From assembly GCF_900069005.2 (NCBI RefSeq), contig NZ_LN831279.1, positions 2,870,961 through 2,934,960 on the forward strand: a stretch of DNA of 64,000 nucleotides, written 5' to 3'. Source of the DNA: Paenibacillus sp. GM2 (GTDB lineage: Bacteria; Bacillota; Bacilli; Paenibacillales; Paenibacillaceae). Both the position numbers and the translations under genes were made by a program. Positions within the stretch are counted from its first letter, which is position 1, and every line of letters starts with the position of its first letter. A model generated the notes under the pieces. That model was not told where the DNA came from and did not search any database. It was given only the letters and a program-made list of their open reading frames with translations. Below are positions 17,506-26,490 of the stretch, in pieces.

Positions 17506-18339
17506 ATGGAAAGACGTTATGCTTCTCATCCAAATGAGGTTAAGCAATTCGATACGGAGCGCCTGCGCGAGGAATTTCATATTCCAACTTTATTTACAGC
17601 TGACAAACTGGAACTCGTATTGACCCATGAAGACCGTATGATCATTGGCGGAGCACATCCGGTTAAGGAAGCGGTTAAATTGGAGACCGATCTGAAGGAA
17701 CTTGGTGTATCCTTCTTCCTGGAGCGCCGCGAGCTTGGTATTATCAATATTGGCGGAGCAGGAAGCGTCACTGTAGACGGAACCGTATACGAATTGGATA
17801 ATAAAGAATGCTTGTTCGTAGGCATGGGCAGCAAAGAAGTTATTTTCAACAGCAAGGATGCTGCAAAACCGGCTAAGTTCTATTTGAACTCCGCTCCGGC
17901 CCATAAAGAATTCCCTACAGCCAAAGCTACGCTTAAAGATGCGGAATCCGCTGAACTGGGTTCGATCACCAATTCTAACGAGCGCAGAATCTATCGTTTC
18001 ATTCATGAGAACGGAATTCAAAGCTCGCAGCTGGTTATGGGTTTGACCCTGCTCAAACCGGGCAATATGTGGAATACGATGCCAGCTCACGTCCATCCTC
18101 GCCGGATGGAAGCTTATGTGTACTTCGACCTGCCTGAAGATGCTGTAGTCGTTCACATGATGGGTGAGCCTACCGAAACAAGACATATCATTATGAGAAA
18201 TGAAGAAGCCGTTATCTCCCCTAGCTGGTCCGTGCATAGTGGTGTGGGCACAAGCAACTACGGCTTCATCTGGAGCATGGCTGGAGATAACAAAATCTAC
18301 TCCGATATGGACCCAGTAGATATGAAAGAGTTAAAATAA
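17506..18339 (+). CDS. kduI: 5-dehydro-4-deoxy-D-glucuronate isomerase
   Basis: Isomerises 4-deoxy-L-threo-5-hexosulose uronate to 2,5-diketo-3-deoxygluconate, an early step after pectin or glycosaminoglycan lyase products are taken up. It is a cupin with the metal-binding motif MPAHVHPRRMEAYVYF near residues 192-207 (His-x-His and Glu) and a later His in SPSWSVHSGVGTSNYGFIW. The N-terminal NEVKQFDTERLREEF is typical of KduI, and 277 residues is the family length. First of three genes with a DeoR regulator and kduD. No unsaturated glucuronyl hydrolase (GH88/GH105) is encoded in the window. Confidence 0.96.
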   Translation: MERRYASHPNEVKQFDTERLREEFHIPTLFTADKLELVLTHEDRMIIGGAHPVKEAVKLETDLKELGVSFFLERRELGIINIGGAGSVTVDGTVYELDNKECLFVGMGSKEVIFNSKDAAKPAKFYLNSAPAHKEFPTAKATLKDAESAELGSITNSNERRIYRFIHENGIQSSQLVMGLTLLKPGNMWNTMPAHVHPRRMEAYVYFDLPEDAVVVHMMGEPTETRHIIMRNEEAVISPSWSVHSGVGTSNYGFIWSMAGDNKIYSDMDPVDMKELK

Positions 18340-18373
18340 AGGTTCAAATGTACGAAAAGAAATGAGGCCCGCT

Positions 18374-19156
18374 ATGAACCCGATCCGACGCTACGAGAAG
18401 ATCATGGAAGTATTGTTGATGAATAAAGAGGTTACGGTAGCAGAGCTGAGCGAGCGGCTGCAGGTAACAGGGAAGACGATTCGTGAGGATCTGTCTAAAT
18501 TGGAGGAACAGGGACTGATTCGCCGCATCCATGGGGGAGCGATTCTCGCCCAGGACGATCAATTCGGTATTTTGCCCTCCAAAGAGCCGATTGCCAAAAA
18601 TGCAGACGCCAAGGTTGAGATCGCCTATGAAGCGCTTCGCCATATCGCCAGAAATGATATTATCGCCCTTGACGGTGGCAGCACAACGCTCGAAATTGCC
18701 CGCCGGCTGGATAATCAGCCGCTTACGGTAGTGACCAACGACGTCTATATCATCAGCGAGCTTGCAACCAAGGATCAGATCCTTCTTGTTGTTCCCGGGG
18801 GATATCGGGTACGCAATATGCTTGCCGGTTCGGAAGCAAATGCCTACGTGCGGCAGCTCAATATTCAGAAAGCATTCATATCGACGACAGGCGTTCATCC
18901 AGAACATGGTCTATCCATATATACCGGTGATTTGATTGATTTCAAGCGCGCATTAATCGATACAGCCCGTGAGACGTTTGCCGTTATCGATCATCATAAA
19001 TTCGGACAATCCGCTCTGCGGACCTTTGCATCTCTCGACGAGATCAGCGCCATCATAACCGACCGCGGACTTACAGCCGAGATTGCTAAACCCTACAAGG
19101 ATATGGGCATCCGAATTTTGACCAGCGGCTACGAGCACGGCCATTCCAATCCATAA
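18374..19156 (+). CDS. DeoR/GlpR family transcriptional regulator
   Basis: Sugar-phosphate-responsive repressor. The N-terminal helix-turn-helix contains VTVAELSERLQVTGKTIREDLSKLEEQGLIRRIHGGA, matching the DeoR signature. The C-terminal DeoRC effector domain has DGGSTTLEIARRL (near residue 97), VVTNDVYI and AVIDHHKFGQSALRTF. I favour the ATG at 18374 (MNPIRRYEKIM) because GAGG lies six bases upstream; an in-frame ATG at 18362 lacks a good site. It lies between kduI and kduD in one operon and probably controls it and perhaps kdgA, using a pathway intermediate as the signal. Confidence 0.92.
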   Translation: MNPIRRYEKIMEVLLMNKEVTVAELSERLQVTGKTIREDLSKLEEQGLIRRIHGGAILAQDDQFGILPSKEPIAKNADAKVEIAYEALRHIARNDIIALDGGSTTLEIARRLDNQPLTVVTNDVYIISELATKDQILLVVPGGYRVRNMLAGSEANAYVRQLNIQKAFISTTGVHPEHGLSIYTGDLIDFKRALIDTARETFAVIDHHKFGQSALRTFASLDEISAIITDRGLTAEIAKPYKDMGIRILTSGYEHGHSNP

Positions 19157-19171
19157 AGGAGCGTTATACTC

Positions 19172-19924
19172 ATGAACTTATTTGATCTATCTGGCAAGAC
19201 AGCTCTCGTAACCGGCGCAGCTGGTGGGCTGGGCCAAGGCATCGCCCTAGGACTCGCAGAAGCAGGAGCAGACATTGTCTGCGCTTCCTACAGCTCCAGT
19301 GAAGAGACTGTTAAGGCCGCTCAGGCATTGGGCCGGAAAGCCTCCGATATTACGGTTGATTTAAGCGATCATTCTATTTTACAACAAACTTTCGACAAGG
19401 CTCTTGAACTGACCGGACATGTAGATATTCTTGTGAACAATGCCGGGATTATTCGTCGTACTCCAGCCAAGGATCACAGTCAAAAAGACTGGTTTGACGT
19501 TATTGATATTAACCTCAACACGGTGTTCCTTCTGTCACAAATCGTTGGCAGACACATGATTGAGAGAGGCAGCGGAAAAATGATCAATATTTGCTCGATG
19601 CTCTCCTACCAGGGTGGAATTAATGTACCAGGCTATACTGCGTCCAAGCATGGCGTTGCCGGTCTGACGAAGGCATTTGCCAATGAGTGGGCAGCAAGCG
19701 GTCTGCAAATCAACGGTATTGCTCCCGGCTATATGGCTACCAACAATACTGCGCCAATTCTTGCAGACGAAGAGAGAACGGCCTCGATCACCGAGAGAAT
19801 TCCTGCAGGACGTTGGGGTACTCCTGACGACGTGAAGGGTCCTGCCGTATTCCTGGCTTCCTCGGCTTCCGATTACCTGAACGGTCATGTTCTGTGTGTT
19901 GATGGCGGATGGATGGCAAGATAA
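19172..19924 (+). CDS. kduD: 2-dehydro-3-deoxy-D-gluconate 5-dehydrogenase (short-chain dehydrogenase)
   Basis: Reduces 2,5-diketo-3-deoxygluconate to 2-keto-3-deoxygluconate with NAD(P)H. The short-chain dehydrogenase cofactor motif is TGAAGGLGQG near residue 15, NNAG near residue 90, the catalytic Ser is in ICSMLSYQGG, and the YxxxK motif is YTASKHGV near residue 155. The end YLNGHVLCVDGGWMAR is typical. 250 residues and the company of kduI make KduD the best name; gluconate 5-dehydrogenase is the main alternative. It follows the regulator by 15 bases and ends just before a strong terminator. Confidence 0.94.
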   Translation: MNLFDLSGKTALVTGAAGGLGQGIALGLAEAGADIVCASYSSSEETVKAAQALGRKASDITVDLSDHSILQQTFDKALELTGHVDILVNNAGIIRRTPAKDHSQKDWFDVIDINLNTVFLLSQIVGRHMIERGSGKMINICSMLSYQGGINVPGYTASKHGVAGLTKAFANEWAASGLQINGIAPGYMATNNTAPILADEERTASITERIPAGRWGTPDDVKGPAVFLASSASDYLNGHVLCVDGGWMAR

Positions 19925-19938
19925 TCTCCTGCTAGATC

Positions 19939-19988
19939 AAAGAGCTGCCTGCAGTTCCTTTATTTAGGGACTGTGGCAGCTCTTTTTT
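19939..19988 (+). terminator. Terminator of the kduI operon
   Basis: AAAGAGCTGCC pairs with GGCAGCTCTTT, with an inner AGTTCCT/AGGGACT stem, followed by TTTTTTATTTT. It is immediately followed by the convergent esterase-like gene and may also serve that one. Confidence 0.92.
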
Positions 19989-19991
19989 ATT

Positions 19992-20813
19992 TTATAAGAA
20001 AAGCCGGCTTAACCATTGGATGCACAGATCCATCCAGGTCGCCACATGAGGATCGATCTGCCCTTCATCTGTGGCCGTCAGCTTGGTAGCCAGCGATAAT
20101 CCGTGCGGTCCTTCCGGATAGATATGCAATTCGAACGGAATGCCATGTCTGCGCATCGCTTGGGCGAACAGCAGGCTGTTCTCCACCGGAACCGCCGTGT
20201 CCTCGAATGTATGCCAGATGAACGCTGGTGGCGTCTTCTCACTCACCTGCTCCTCCAAAGACATCTCAGTAAGCAGCGCTTCCTCCGGGTCCTCGCCTAA
20301 CAAATTATCAAAAGAACCCCGATGCGCATGCTCCCCGCCTGAAATCACCGGATAGCTCAGAATTAATGCGTTTGGCCGATAAATGTCCGTGCCCTGCCCC
20401 TGTTCATCCTGAAGCAGCGGGTTATCCCAGTGGACTCCCAGGCTTGCTGCCAGGTGGCCGCCAGCAGAAAACCCGCAGACCGCAATCTTATCGGCAATAA
20501 TATTCCATGCTTCCGCATTCTCCCGAAGGATACGGATTGCCTTGGACACGTCCAATAATGGCTGCGGATGCTTCCTTGGGGCTACGCTATAATACAAGAC
20601 AAAGGCATGGAACCCGGCTGCATTGAACTCCAGTGCGATCGGTTCCGCTTCACGCTCGGATGTAAATCCATAACCACCGCCGGGACAGATCAGAACCGCC
20701 CCTCTTTTTTGCTCGCCTTTTAAAATGTAAGTTTCCAGCTTGGGGGTAAAACCGTCCTCCAGTTGGCCAGCATATGTACCCTGATCCCATATTTCAACGA
20801 TTTTCTCGATCAT
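19992..20813 (-). CDS. Alpha/beta hydrolase, esterase-like
   Basis: A cytoplasmic serine hydrolase. The oxyanion-hole motif is CPGGGYGFTSERE near residue 43; the nucleophile elbow is CGFSAGGH with Ser at 116. FEDTAVPVENSLLFAQAM near residue 212 supplies the acid and PEGPHGLSLAT near residue 240 the His. 273 residues without signal peptide. This is the BD-FAE/acetylxylan-esterase-like type often found with plant polysaccharide genes, so removal of acetyl groups from imported oligosaccharides is plausible, but the substrate is not shown. Transcribed alone; it starts 159 bases downstream of the chitinase stop. Confidence 0.83.
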   Translation of the reverse strand: MIEKIVEIWDQGTYAGQLEDGFTPKLETYILKGEQKRGAVLICPGGGYGFTSEREAEPIALEFNAAGFHAFVLYYSVAPRKHPQPLLDVSKAIRILRENAEAWNIIADKIAVCGFSAGGHLAASLGVHWDNPLLQDEQGQGTDIYRPNALILSYPVISGGEHAHRGSFDNLLGEDPEEALLTEMSLEEQVSEKTPPAFIWHTFEDTAVPVENSLLFAQAMRRHGIPFELHIYPEGPHGLSLATKLTATDEGQIDPHVATWMDLCIQWLSRLFL

Positions 20814-20872
20814 CTTGTCCTCTCCTCTTATGCCGTATATCCCTCATTATACTGCAAATGGTTGCTTAAGGA

Positions 20873-20902
20873 GAATGAAAAAAGGCCCTAAAAAGGGCCT
20901 AG
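20873..20902 (-). terminator. Terminator of the chitinase gene
   Basis: On the minus strand AGGCCCT (20894-20900) pairs with AGGGCCT (20883-20889) around a short T-rich loop and is followed by TTTTTTCATT. It lies about 70 bases past the chitinase stop. Confidence 0.88.
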
Positions 20903-20971
20903 TTTTACGACATTGTATTTTCATGCTCTCCAAGATGAGAGGCGGAACGTTACCGCCCCCTCCTGCTCGAT

Positions 20972-23900
20972 TTATTGAAGACTCCACAAAGCAGGCACAT
21001 TCGCAGGCTCCCAACCAGCAAGCGACGTATGCGGCTGTAGGCATTTATACACTTTTCCGTTATAGGTCACCAAATCATCTTTGACGTATGCCTTATTGGC
21101 CACCCATGCATCCACGGTTGGTGTAGAGGCTTCGGTTGTAACTGTCACTGCATTGCTAGCAGCCGAGACGTTGCCCGCCGCGTCTTTGGCTATGACAGTA
21201 AAGGTATAACCCGTATTAGGAGATAGATTAGTAATATCCGCCGTAAGCGTCGTGCCGTCCACGGAAGCCGCCAGCGTGGAATCGTTATAAACATCGTAGC
21301 CGGTCACACCCACGTTATCTGTAGAAGCTCCCCAAGCCAGGGTTACACTAGTTTGGGTTTTGGCTGTTGAAGTCAGATTTGCAGGAGCGGTAGGAGGAAC
21401 TGTATCCGTAGGAGAGGATGCATCGGTAGTGACGCTTACGATATTGCTAGCAGCCGAGACGTTGCCCGCCGCATCTTTGGCTTTAACAGTAAAGGTATAA
21501 GTCGTAGCCGGAGATAGACTAGTAATAACCGCCGAGAACGTTGTGCCGTTCACGGAAGCCGCCAGCGCAGAACCGTTATAAACATCGTAGCCGGTCACAC
21601 CCACGTTATCTGTGGAAGCTTCCCAAGCCAGCGATACGCTTGATTGTGTTTTTGCCGTGGAGGTCAGATTTGCAGGGACTGTAGGTGCAACTGTATCCGG
21701 TGCCGTTGGTGTAGTAGTCACAACGTTGCTGGCCGCCGACACATTGCCTGCCGCGTCTTTCGCCTTCACGTAGAAGGATACGGCACTGCCTGCCGGAAGA
21801 CCTGTCGCGGTAAACGTGGTTGTCGTAGAACTGCCGATCAAATTCGAACCTTGATAGATGTCATATCCTGTTACACCGATATTATCGGTAGACGCGGTCC
21901 AGGTTAAGGTAGCGGAGGTTGATGTTTGTGCAGTGATAGCGAGATTTGCAGGTGCGCTTGGAGGTTGTGTATCCGCAGGTGGAGCAGATTGAAGCTGCCA
22001 TAATGTTGGAGCGGCTGACGGCTCCCAACCTGGGATAGAAGTGTGCGCATAAGTACATTTGTAGAGGTTCCCGTTATAAGTAACATAAGCCCCGACTGCA
22101 TACGCAGTATTAGGCTGCCATGCAGGGAAAACCGGGTCGGTAGGCGTCGTCACAGCGATAGAATCACTAGGGGCGGATAGGTTGCCGGACAGATCTCTGG
22201 CAATAATATAGAAGTTGTAAGTGGTTCCTGGCGAGAGCCCGGTAATGGTCTCCGTTGTGCCTTCCGTTGATTTAACTAGCGTGCCATTCTGGTAAATATC
22301 GTAGCCGGCGATATCATCATTATCGGTTGAAGCCCCCCAATTTAGCTTGACCGTCGTTTTGGTCTTGGCAGTGGCGACCAGATGGGTCGGAGTGGTTGGC
22401 GGTTGATTATCGAGGATTGGTGGTAAAGTGGTGACCGAAAGGGCGTTGCTGGCCGCAGAGGAGTTGCCCGCCGCATCTCTCGCTTTAACCGTAAAGATAT
22501 ACGTTGTGCTGCCTGTTAGGCCTTTAATGAGGGCGGTTGTTGTTGCTCCGTCAACCGAGAGAGCAAGCGCACCATTTTTATAAATATCATAAGCCATAAC
22601 GCCTACATTATCGGTCGAAGGGCTCCAGCTTAATGCAACCTTCTTGTCGCCGTGACCTGCATCAGTCAAATTTGCAGGCGCCGTTGGCGGAACGGTATCC
22701 ACAGGCGGCGTGGCTTGACTCAGGTCAGCAGCAACCTTATCTAACAGCTTAGGCCCTGTGCAGTTGAATTTTGGACTTGTGCGGCAATCGGAGCTGAATT
22801 CCCAGAACATCGCGCCGGCAAGATTGTTATTCTTGATGTATTCCGTCTTATAACCGATGGATTCCGTATCATCATAAGAAATAAAGATCTTTGTCGTTGG
22901 ATTGTAGAGATAAGGAACCTTGGCAATGCTGTTGAAATATCGTGTATACCCGTTTTTATTTACATAGTTCGCAGCGAGATCCCCGTAATCAAACACCCCT
23001 GTATTTCCGGAGTTGGTATCATCCCAAGTTCCGTTGGGAGCCCATTTGAACACTGAACCGTTATCTTCCGCGCAGGTCTGGTATTGACCGTCGTTATTCG
23101 GCCCAGGAGGGCAGTTCTTCCAGCTGCGGGCCATGAACTCTAACCCGACAACAAGCTTATTCATAGGCACCCCCGCATTTTTATAAGCCTGGATTGCCCC
23201 GTCCACGAAGAAACCGTTGCTGTAGTAGGGATCGCTAGGATCCCCATAAAGACCCGTATTATGACTGGTCGTAGCTTCAAAAGATCCGCCGTGGAAGTCA
23301 TAAGTCATGATATTGATCCAATCGACGATTTGAGCGATTTTGCCCAGTTCGGTGTTGTCGACGAATTTCTGACTCGCACCGGAAGCGATGGTAAGGATAT
23401 AATGTTGGCCATCCTCAGCTCCTGCTGCATCCAGCTGGTTGCGGATTTCTTGCAGCAGCAGGGTGTAGTTCTGTTTATCCTCCGGTCGGTAGCTATTGCC
23501 TTTGATCGCTTCTACATTCGGATATTCCCAGTCGAGGTCAACCCCATCAAACCCATACGCTCGAAGCGCATCGACAGCCGATTTAGCGAAGTTCTTTCGA
23601 GTTTGATCAGATGCCGCGGTATCGGAGAAGCGGTTGGACCATGTCCATCCCCCGACCGACAGGATCGTCTTCAACTGCGGATTTTGGGCCTTCAGGTTCC
23701 GCAAGGCTCCAAAGTTGCCGCAGGCCGCATCGGCCCAGCAACCGGTGGTTGGCCCGCCAGGTGTAGGGCGCAAGGCATCGGCATCAGGATCACCAAGCAC
23801 GATACTGCCATTAGGGACGTTACCGGATTGAAGTGGAATACCGGAGACGGTACAAGACCATGTATTTTTGTTCGGGTTGTCTATAGCGGTAGAGCCATTG

Positions 23901-24154
23901 CCGTGCTTTCCATCCCAACAAATATCAGCAAACGCATAGTTAATGTGTGTGATTTTGGAGACATCGATATCCGTAACATTATAGCTGCGGCCATAAACGC
24001 CCCAAGATGGGAAATATCCGACGATTTTATAGTTTCCGTTTGAAGTGGCTGCGCTTGCATTTTGTGCACCAACGCCGGATACGACTGACGTAATGATCAG
24101 CAACAGGCAGACGAATGCCATTCCGACCCTTTTTAATACCTTGCTGTAAATCAT
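20972..24154 (-). CDS. Secreted modular chitinase: GH18, five Fn3 domains, two CBM5/12 domains
   Basis: Hydrolyses chitin outside the cell. Order over 1060 residues: signal peptide (1-36, ending near ASA), GH18 barrel (about 42-480) with catalytic Glu210 in DGVDLDWEYP and the partner motif NIMTYDFHGG (281-290), Fn3-1 (486-577), Fn3-2 (582-671), chitin-binding CBM5/12 (676-722), Fn3-3 (728-815), Fn3-4 (820-911), Fn3-5 (916-1008) and a second CBM5/12 at the very end (1014-1060). Both binding modules have the AYxxGxxVxYNGxxYKC pattern. All active residues are present. Fn3-4 and Fn3-5 are almost identical. It has its own AAAGGAGG ribosome-binding site and lies as a single gene. Confidence 0.95.
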   Translation of the reverse strand: MIYSKVLKRVGMAFVCLLLIITSVVSGVGAQNASAATSNGNYKIVGYFPSWGVYGRSYNVTDIDVSKITHINYAFADICWDGKHGNGSTAIDNPNKNTWSCTVSGIPLQSGNVPNGSIVLGDPDADALRPTPGGPTTGCWADAACGNFGALRNLKAQNPQLKTILSVGGWTWSNRFSDTAASDQTRKNFAKSAVDALRAYGFDGVDLDWEYPNVEAIKGNSYRPEDKQNYTLLLQEIRNQLDAAGAEDGQHYILTIASGASQKFVDNTELGKIAQIVDWINIMTYDFHGGSFEATTSHNTGLYGDPSDPYYSNGFFVDGAIQAYKNAGVPMNKLVVGLEFMARSWKNCPPGPNNDGQYQTCAEDNGSVFKWAPNGTWDDTNSGNTGVFDYGDLAANYVNKNGYTRYFNSIAKVPYLYNPTTKIFISYDDTESIGYKTEYIKNNNLAGAMFWEFSSDCRTSPKFNCTGPKLLDKVAADLSQATPPVDTVPPTAPANLTDAGHGDKKVALSWSPSTDNVGVMAYDIYKNGALALSVDGATTTALIKGLTGSTTYIFTVKARDAAGNSSAASNALSVTTLPPILDNQPPTTPTHLVATAKTKTTVKLNWGASTDNDDIAGYDIYQNGTLVKSTEGTTETITGLSPGTTYNFYIIARDLSGNLSAPSDSIAVTTPTDPVFPAWQPNTAYAVGAYVTYNGNLYKCTYAHTSIPGWEPSAAPTLWQLQSAPPADTQPPSAPANLAITAQTSTSATLTWTASTDNIGVTGYDIYQGSNLIGSSTTTTFTATGLPAGSAVSFYVKAKDAAGNVSAASNVVTTTPTAPDTVAPTVPANLTSTAKTQSSVSLAWEASTDNVGVTGYDVYNGSALAASVNGTTFSAVITSLSPATTYTFTVKAKDAAGNVSAASNIVSVTTDASSPTDTVPPTAPANLTSTAKTQTSVTLAWGASTDNVGVTGYDVYNDSTLAASVDGTTLTADITNLSPNTGYTFTVIAKDAAGNVSAASNAVTVTTEASTPTVDAWVANKAYVKDDLVTYNGKVYKCLQPHTSLAGWEPANVPALWSLQ

Positions 24155-24702
24155 GAATTCTCCTCCTTTTTTTGAACAACAGGTACCCCTATCTGCGCTA
24201 AATTACTTGGATATTAAGCAGGCTTGCTCTTGTTAGCGATACTGCGATGCGAATCACAAATCAAGGCCTCACCCCCTTTCAAGTGGGAAGCAATAAATCA
24301 GTAGGGTTGGTATATGGAGAACACAATATCGTGGGGAAAACATAGCAAAAAACACTTAGGTGGAAACACAGCAAAACTAAAGTGTACACCTTCAGGCATG
24401 GGACATGGGTATCGGTATGGGTTTAATTTGAGTGAACATCAAATGGGTGTTAATGAGGTGATATAGCATTCACTTCGCAGAATGAAGCCAGGGGAGAATA
24501 CGAAACACACGCTGAGGTAGCGGTAAGGTTACGATTTGGTACGAAAGTATTTATATGGCAAGGAAAATAAAATATGACTTAAATTGGAGGGATGTAGAAG
24601 GATATCATGGTACGGTCATGAAAGGAGCCTATGACTATTAAATTTATAAACGGCAGTTCTTCGCTTCCAAGCGTCTGTGGTGTTCGTTACTCGTCACAAA
24701 AA
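24155..24702. other. Long spacer upstream of the chitinase gene
   Basis: A 548-base spacer between the nadE terminator and the chitinase start. It must hold the chitinase promoter and possibly regulatory sites. A 50-codon frame on the plus strand (24314-24466) is the only notable open frame and has no good ribosome-binding site. I see no further structure. Confidence 0.5.
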
Positions 24703-24732
24703 AAGTGGAGGGCCATGCATGGCCCTCCACTT
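24703..24732 (-). terminator. Terminator of nadE
   Basis: A perfect 30-base palindrome, stem AAGTGGAGGGCCATG, directly after the nadE stop; on the minus strand it is followed by TTTTTTGTGACG. Very strong predicted hairpin. Confidence 0.92.
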
Positions 24733-24735
24733 ATA

Positions 24736-25557
24736 TTATGATTTCCACCATTCGTCATAAGGGGCCACAGGCAACTGACGTTTATGCTCGCTGCGCAAAT
24801 AGCGTTCCTCGATACTGGCCTTGGTCTTGGTGTCTACTGCTGCGCCAGTTAAATAATCATCCAGCGCTTGATAGGTAATGCCGAGCTCTGCTTCATCGGA
24901 TTGCTGCGGCTTATCATCAAGCAGGTCGGCCGTAGGAACCTTCAAATACAGACGCTCTGTTGCATTTAATTCCTTAAGCAGCTCACGCCCCTGCGCCTTC
25001 GTTAGACCGGCCAATGGCACGAGATCTGCACCACCGTCGCCAAACTTCGTAAAGAAGCCGGTCACAGCCTCGGCGGCATGATCCGTACCGATGACAAGAC
25101 AGCCCGTCTCCCCGCCGATTGCGTATTGGACCATCATCCGCATGCGCGCCTTGGCATTGCCTTTGTTAAAATCAGACATCGGATGTCCGATCGATTGCTT
25201 GACCTGCTCGGAAAAAGCGAGTACCGGTTCCTCGATGTTGACGGCCAGGGATTGATCCGGTCGGATAAAAGTCAGCGCCTCGGCGGCATCCTCCTCATCC
25301 TGCTGTGTACCGTAAGGCAAACGGACCGCATAGAATGTCGCTTCATAACCTTCTGCCCGCAGCTCCTCGACCGCAAGCTGGGCCAAGCGGCCAGCAAGTG
25401 TCGAATCCTGCCCCCCGCTGATTCCAAGGACGAAGCCTTTGGCTCTCGTCTTGCGGCAGTACGCCTTCAGGAAATCCACCCGCTGTCTGATCTCCTCCTT
25501 GGCTTGAATGACCGGCTTCACATGCAGCGCTTTAATGACTTGTTGTTGAATGCTCAT
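24736..25557 (-). CDS. nadE: Ammonia-dependent NAD+ synthetase
   Basis: Adenylates nicotinate adenine dinucleotide and amidates it to NAD+. The ATP-pyrophosphatase P-loop GISGGQDST is near residue 45; [26 protein letters not shown] near residue 155 is the deamido-NAD and ATP site, followed by [10 protein letters not shown]. 273 residues without a glutaminase domain indicates the ammonia-using form. It starts 18 bases after the nadD-like gene and ends at a strong terminator. The order nrtR-pncA-pncB-nadD-nadE covers the whole route from nicotinamide to NAD. Confidence 0.95.
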   Translation of the reverse strand: MSIQQQVIKALHVKPVIQAKEEIRQRVDFLKAYCRKTRAKGFVLGISGGQDSTLAGRLAQLAVEELRAEGYEATFYAVRLPYGTQQDEEDAAEALTFIRPDQSLAVNIEEPVLAFSEQVKQSIGHPMSDFNKGNAKARMRMMVQYAIGGETGCLVIGTDHAAEAVTGFFTKFGDGGADLVPLAGLTKAQGRELLKELNATERLYLKVPTADLLDDKPQQSDEAELGITYQALDDYLTGAAVDTKTKASIEERYLRSEHKRQLPVAPYDEWWKS

Positions 25558-25575
25558 ATTGCTGATGGCTCCTCT

Positions 25576-26190
25576 CTACTTATATAATTTGTGATCTTTA
25601 ATATAGGAATAACATCTGTCGGGCATTAGATAGCGCGGTTCTCCGCCTAATCTGAACTCATCGCGGATATAGCTGGAGCTAATCTCCATCGCCAGCCCTT
25701 TATCGATAAGGTGGAACGTTTGTCCGTCATCGCTATTGCGCAGAATAGGCGACCTGCTGATTGCCGAGAGCATATTAATCCCATCCCTGGCCATTACGAT
25801 GAACTTGTTCTCACGGATAAGCTCCTCGGATTTTTTCCATTTCCCCTCACCGATATCCAGCAGCAGATCGGCTCCCATTATAAAATAAATCTCATCCTCC
25901 GGGTATTGCGCCTTAAAATGCTTAAGCGTTAAATACGTCGCAATCTCCCAGCCTGGCTGCTTCATTTCATAATTATCGGCAACAAATCTATCATTCCCCT
26001 GGATCGCCATCACAATCATGTTCCAGCGATGCTCATCGCTGACATGCATCGTCTTGTCTGGACGCTTGCTTGAACAGGGCAGAAAAATAACCCGATCCAG
26101 CTTGCAACGGTGCATCACCGTACTTGCCGTCCACAAATGCACGTTCGTGATCGGATCAAAGGATGATCCGTAGATTCCTATTTTGGCCAA
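25576..26190 (-). CDS. Nicotinate-nucleotide adenylyltransferase paralogue (NadD-like)
   Basis: Predicted nucleotidyltransferase making nicotinate adenine dinucleotide. The N-terminal motif is IGIYGSSFDPITNVHLW, a changed form of the family's GxFDPxHxGH: Thr replaces the first His and Val the Gly, while the last His stays. The later FIMGADLLLDIGEGKW and the ISSSYIRDEF motif (ISSTxIR type) are intact. 204 residues. It starts with TTG at 26190 behind GGAGG at eight bases. A canonical nadD lies at 53384-53980, so this copy is probably specialised for the salvage operon or for another mononucleotide. Confidence 0.78.
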   Translation of the reverse strand: MAKIGIYGSSFDPITNVHLWTASTVMHRCKLDRVIFLPCSSKRPDKTMHVSDEHRWNMIVMAIQGNDRFVADNYEMKQPGWEIATYLTLKHFKAQYPEDEIYFIMGADLLLDIGEGKWKKSEELIRENKFIVMARDGINMLSAISRSPILRNSDDGQTFHLIDKGLAMEISSSYIRDEFRLGGEPRYLMPDRCYSYIKDHKLYK

Positions 26191-26490
26191 CGCCGATTCC
26201 TCCCCTTGTCTCTCCCTTACTGGAGGTTATATAAAAGTCCTCCTTTGATCTCGAAGCAGCACGGCACGGGTAGCTTATTTAATATTGAATCTTGAAATCC
26301 TACCGGAACCAGACAGGGGGTTTATGAAGTCATGGTTTCTACGGATACCTCTTAAGGGCTCAAGTACAAACTACGTATGATCCCACTTCTTTTGTTCCCG
26401 GCTTCATTCAACTATAGAGTTTTGTAAAATCGCTTATCAAAAGTATAAACCTCAGCGCCAAAAATCCGACTTTTTTAACATAATATTCAC
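26191..26490. other. Spacer between pncB and the nadD-like gene
   Basis: A 300-base spacer. It contains a plausible leftward promoter (26411-26440) and little else that I can recognise, so nadD-like and nadE may be transcribed both from the upstream promoter and from this one. Confidence 0.5.
26411..26440 (-). promoter_or_regulatory. Possible sigma-A promoter for nadD-like/nadE
   Basis: On the minus strand TTGATA (26435-26440) and TATAGT (26411-26416) are separated by 18 bases. This would give a 5' leader of about 215 bases before the TTG start. No nrtR-type palindrome overlaps it. Confidence 0.4.

Noticed and set aside
14521-19988. Complete pectin or arabinan degradation island
   Set aside because: No polysaccharide lyase, GH88/GH105, GH43 or arabinose isomerase genes are in the window, so only intracellular steps are supported.
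24314-24466. A 50-codon open frame on the plus strand upstream of the chitinase gene
   Set aside because: It has no good ribosome-binding site, an unremarkable composition and no recognisable similarity; it lies in a long spacer likely to be regulatory.
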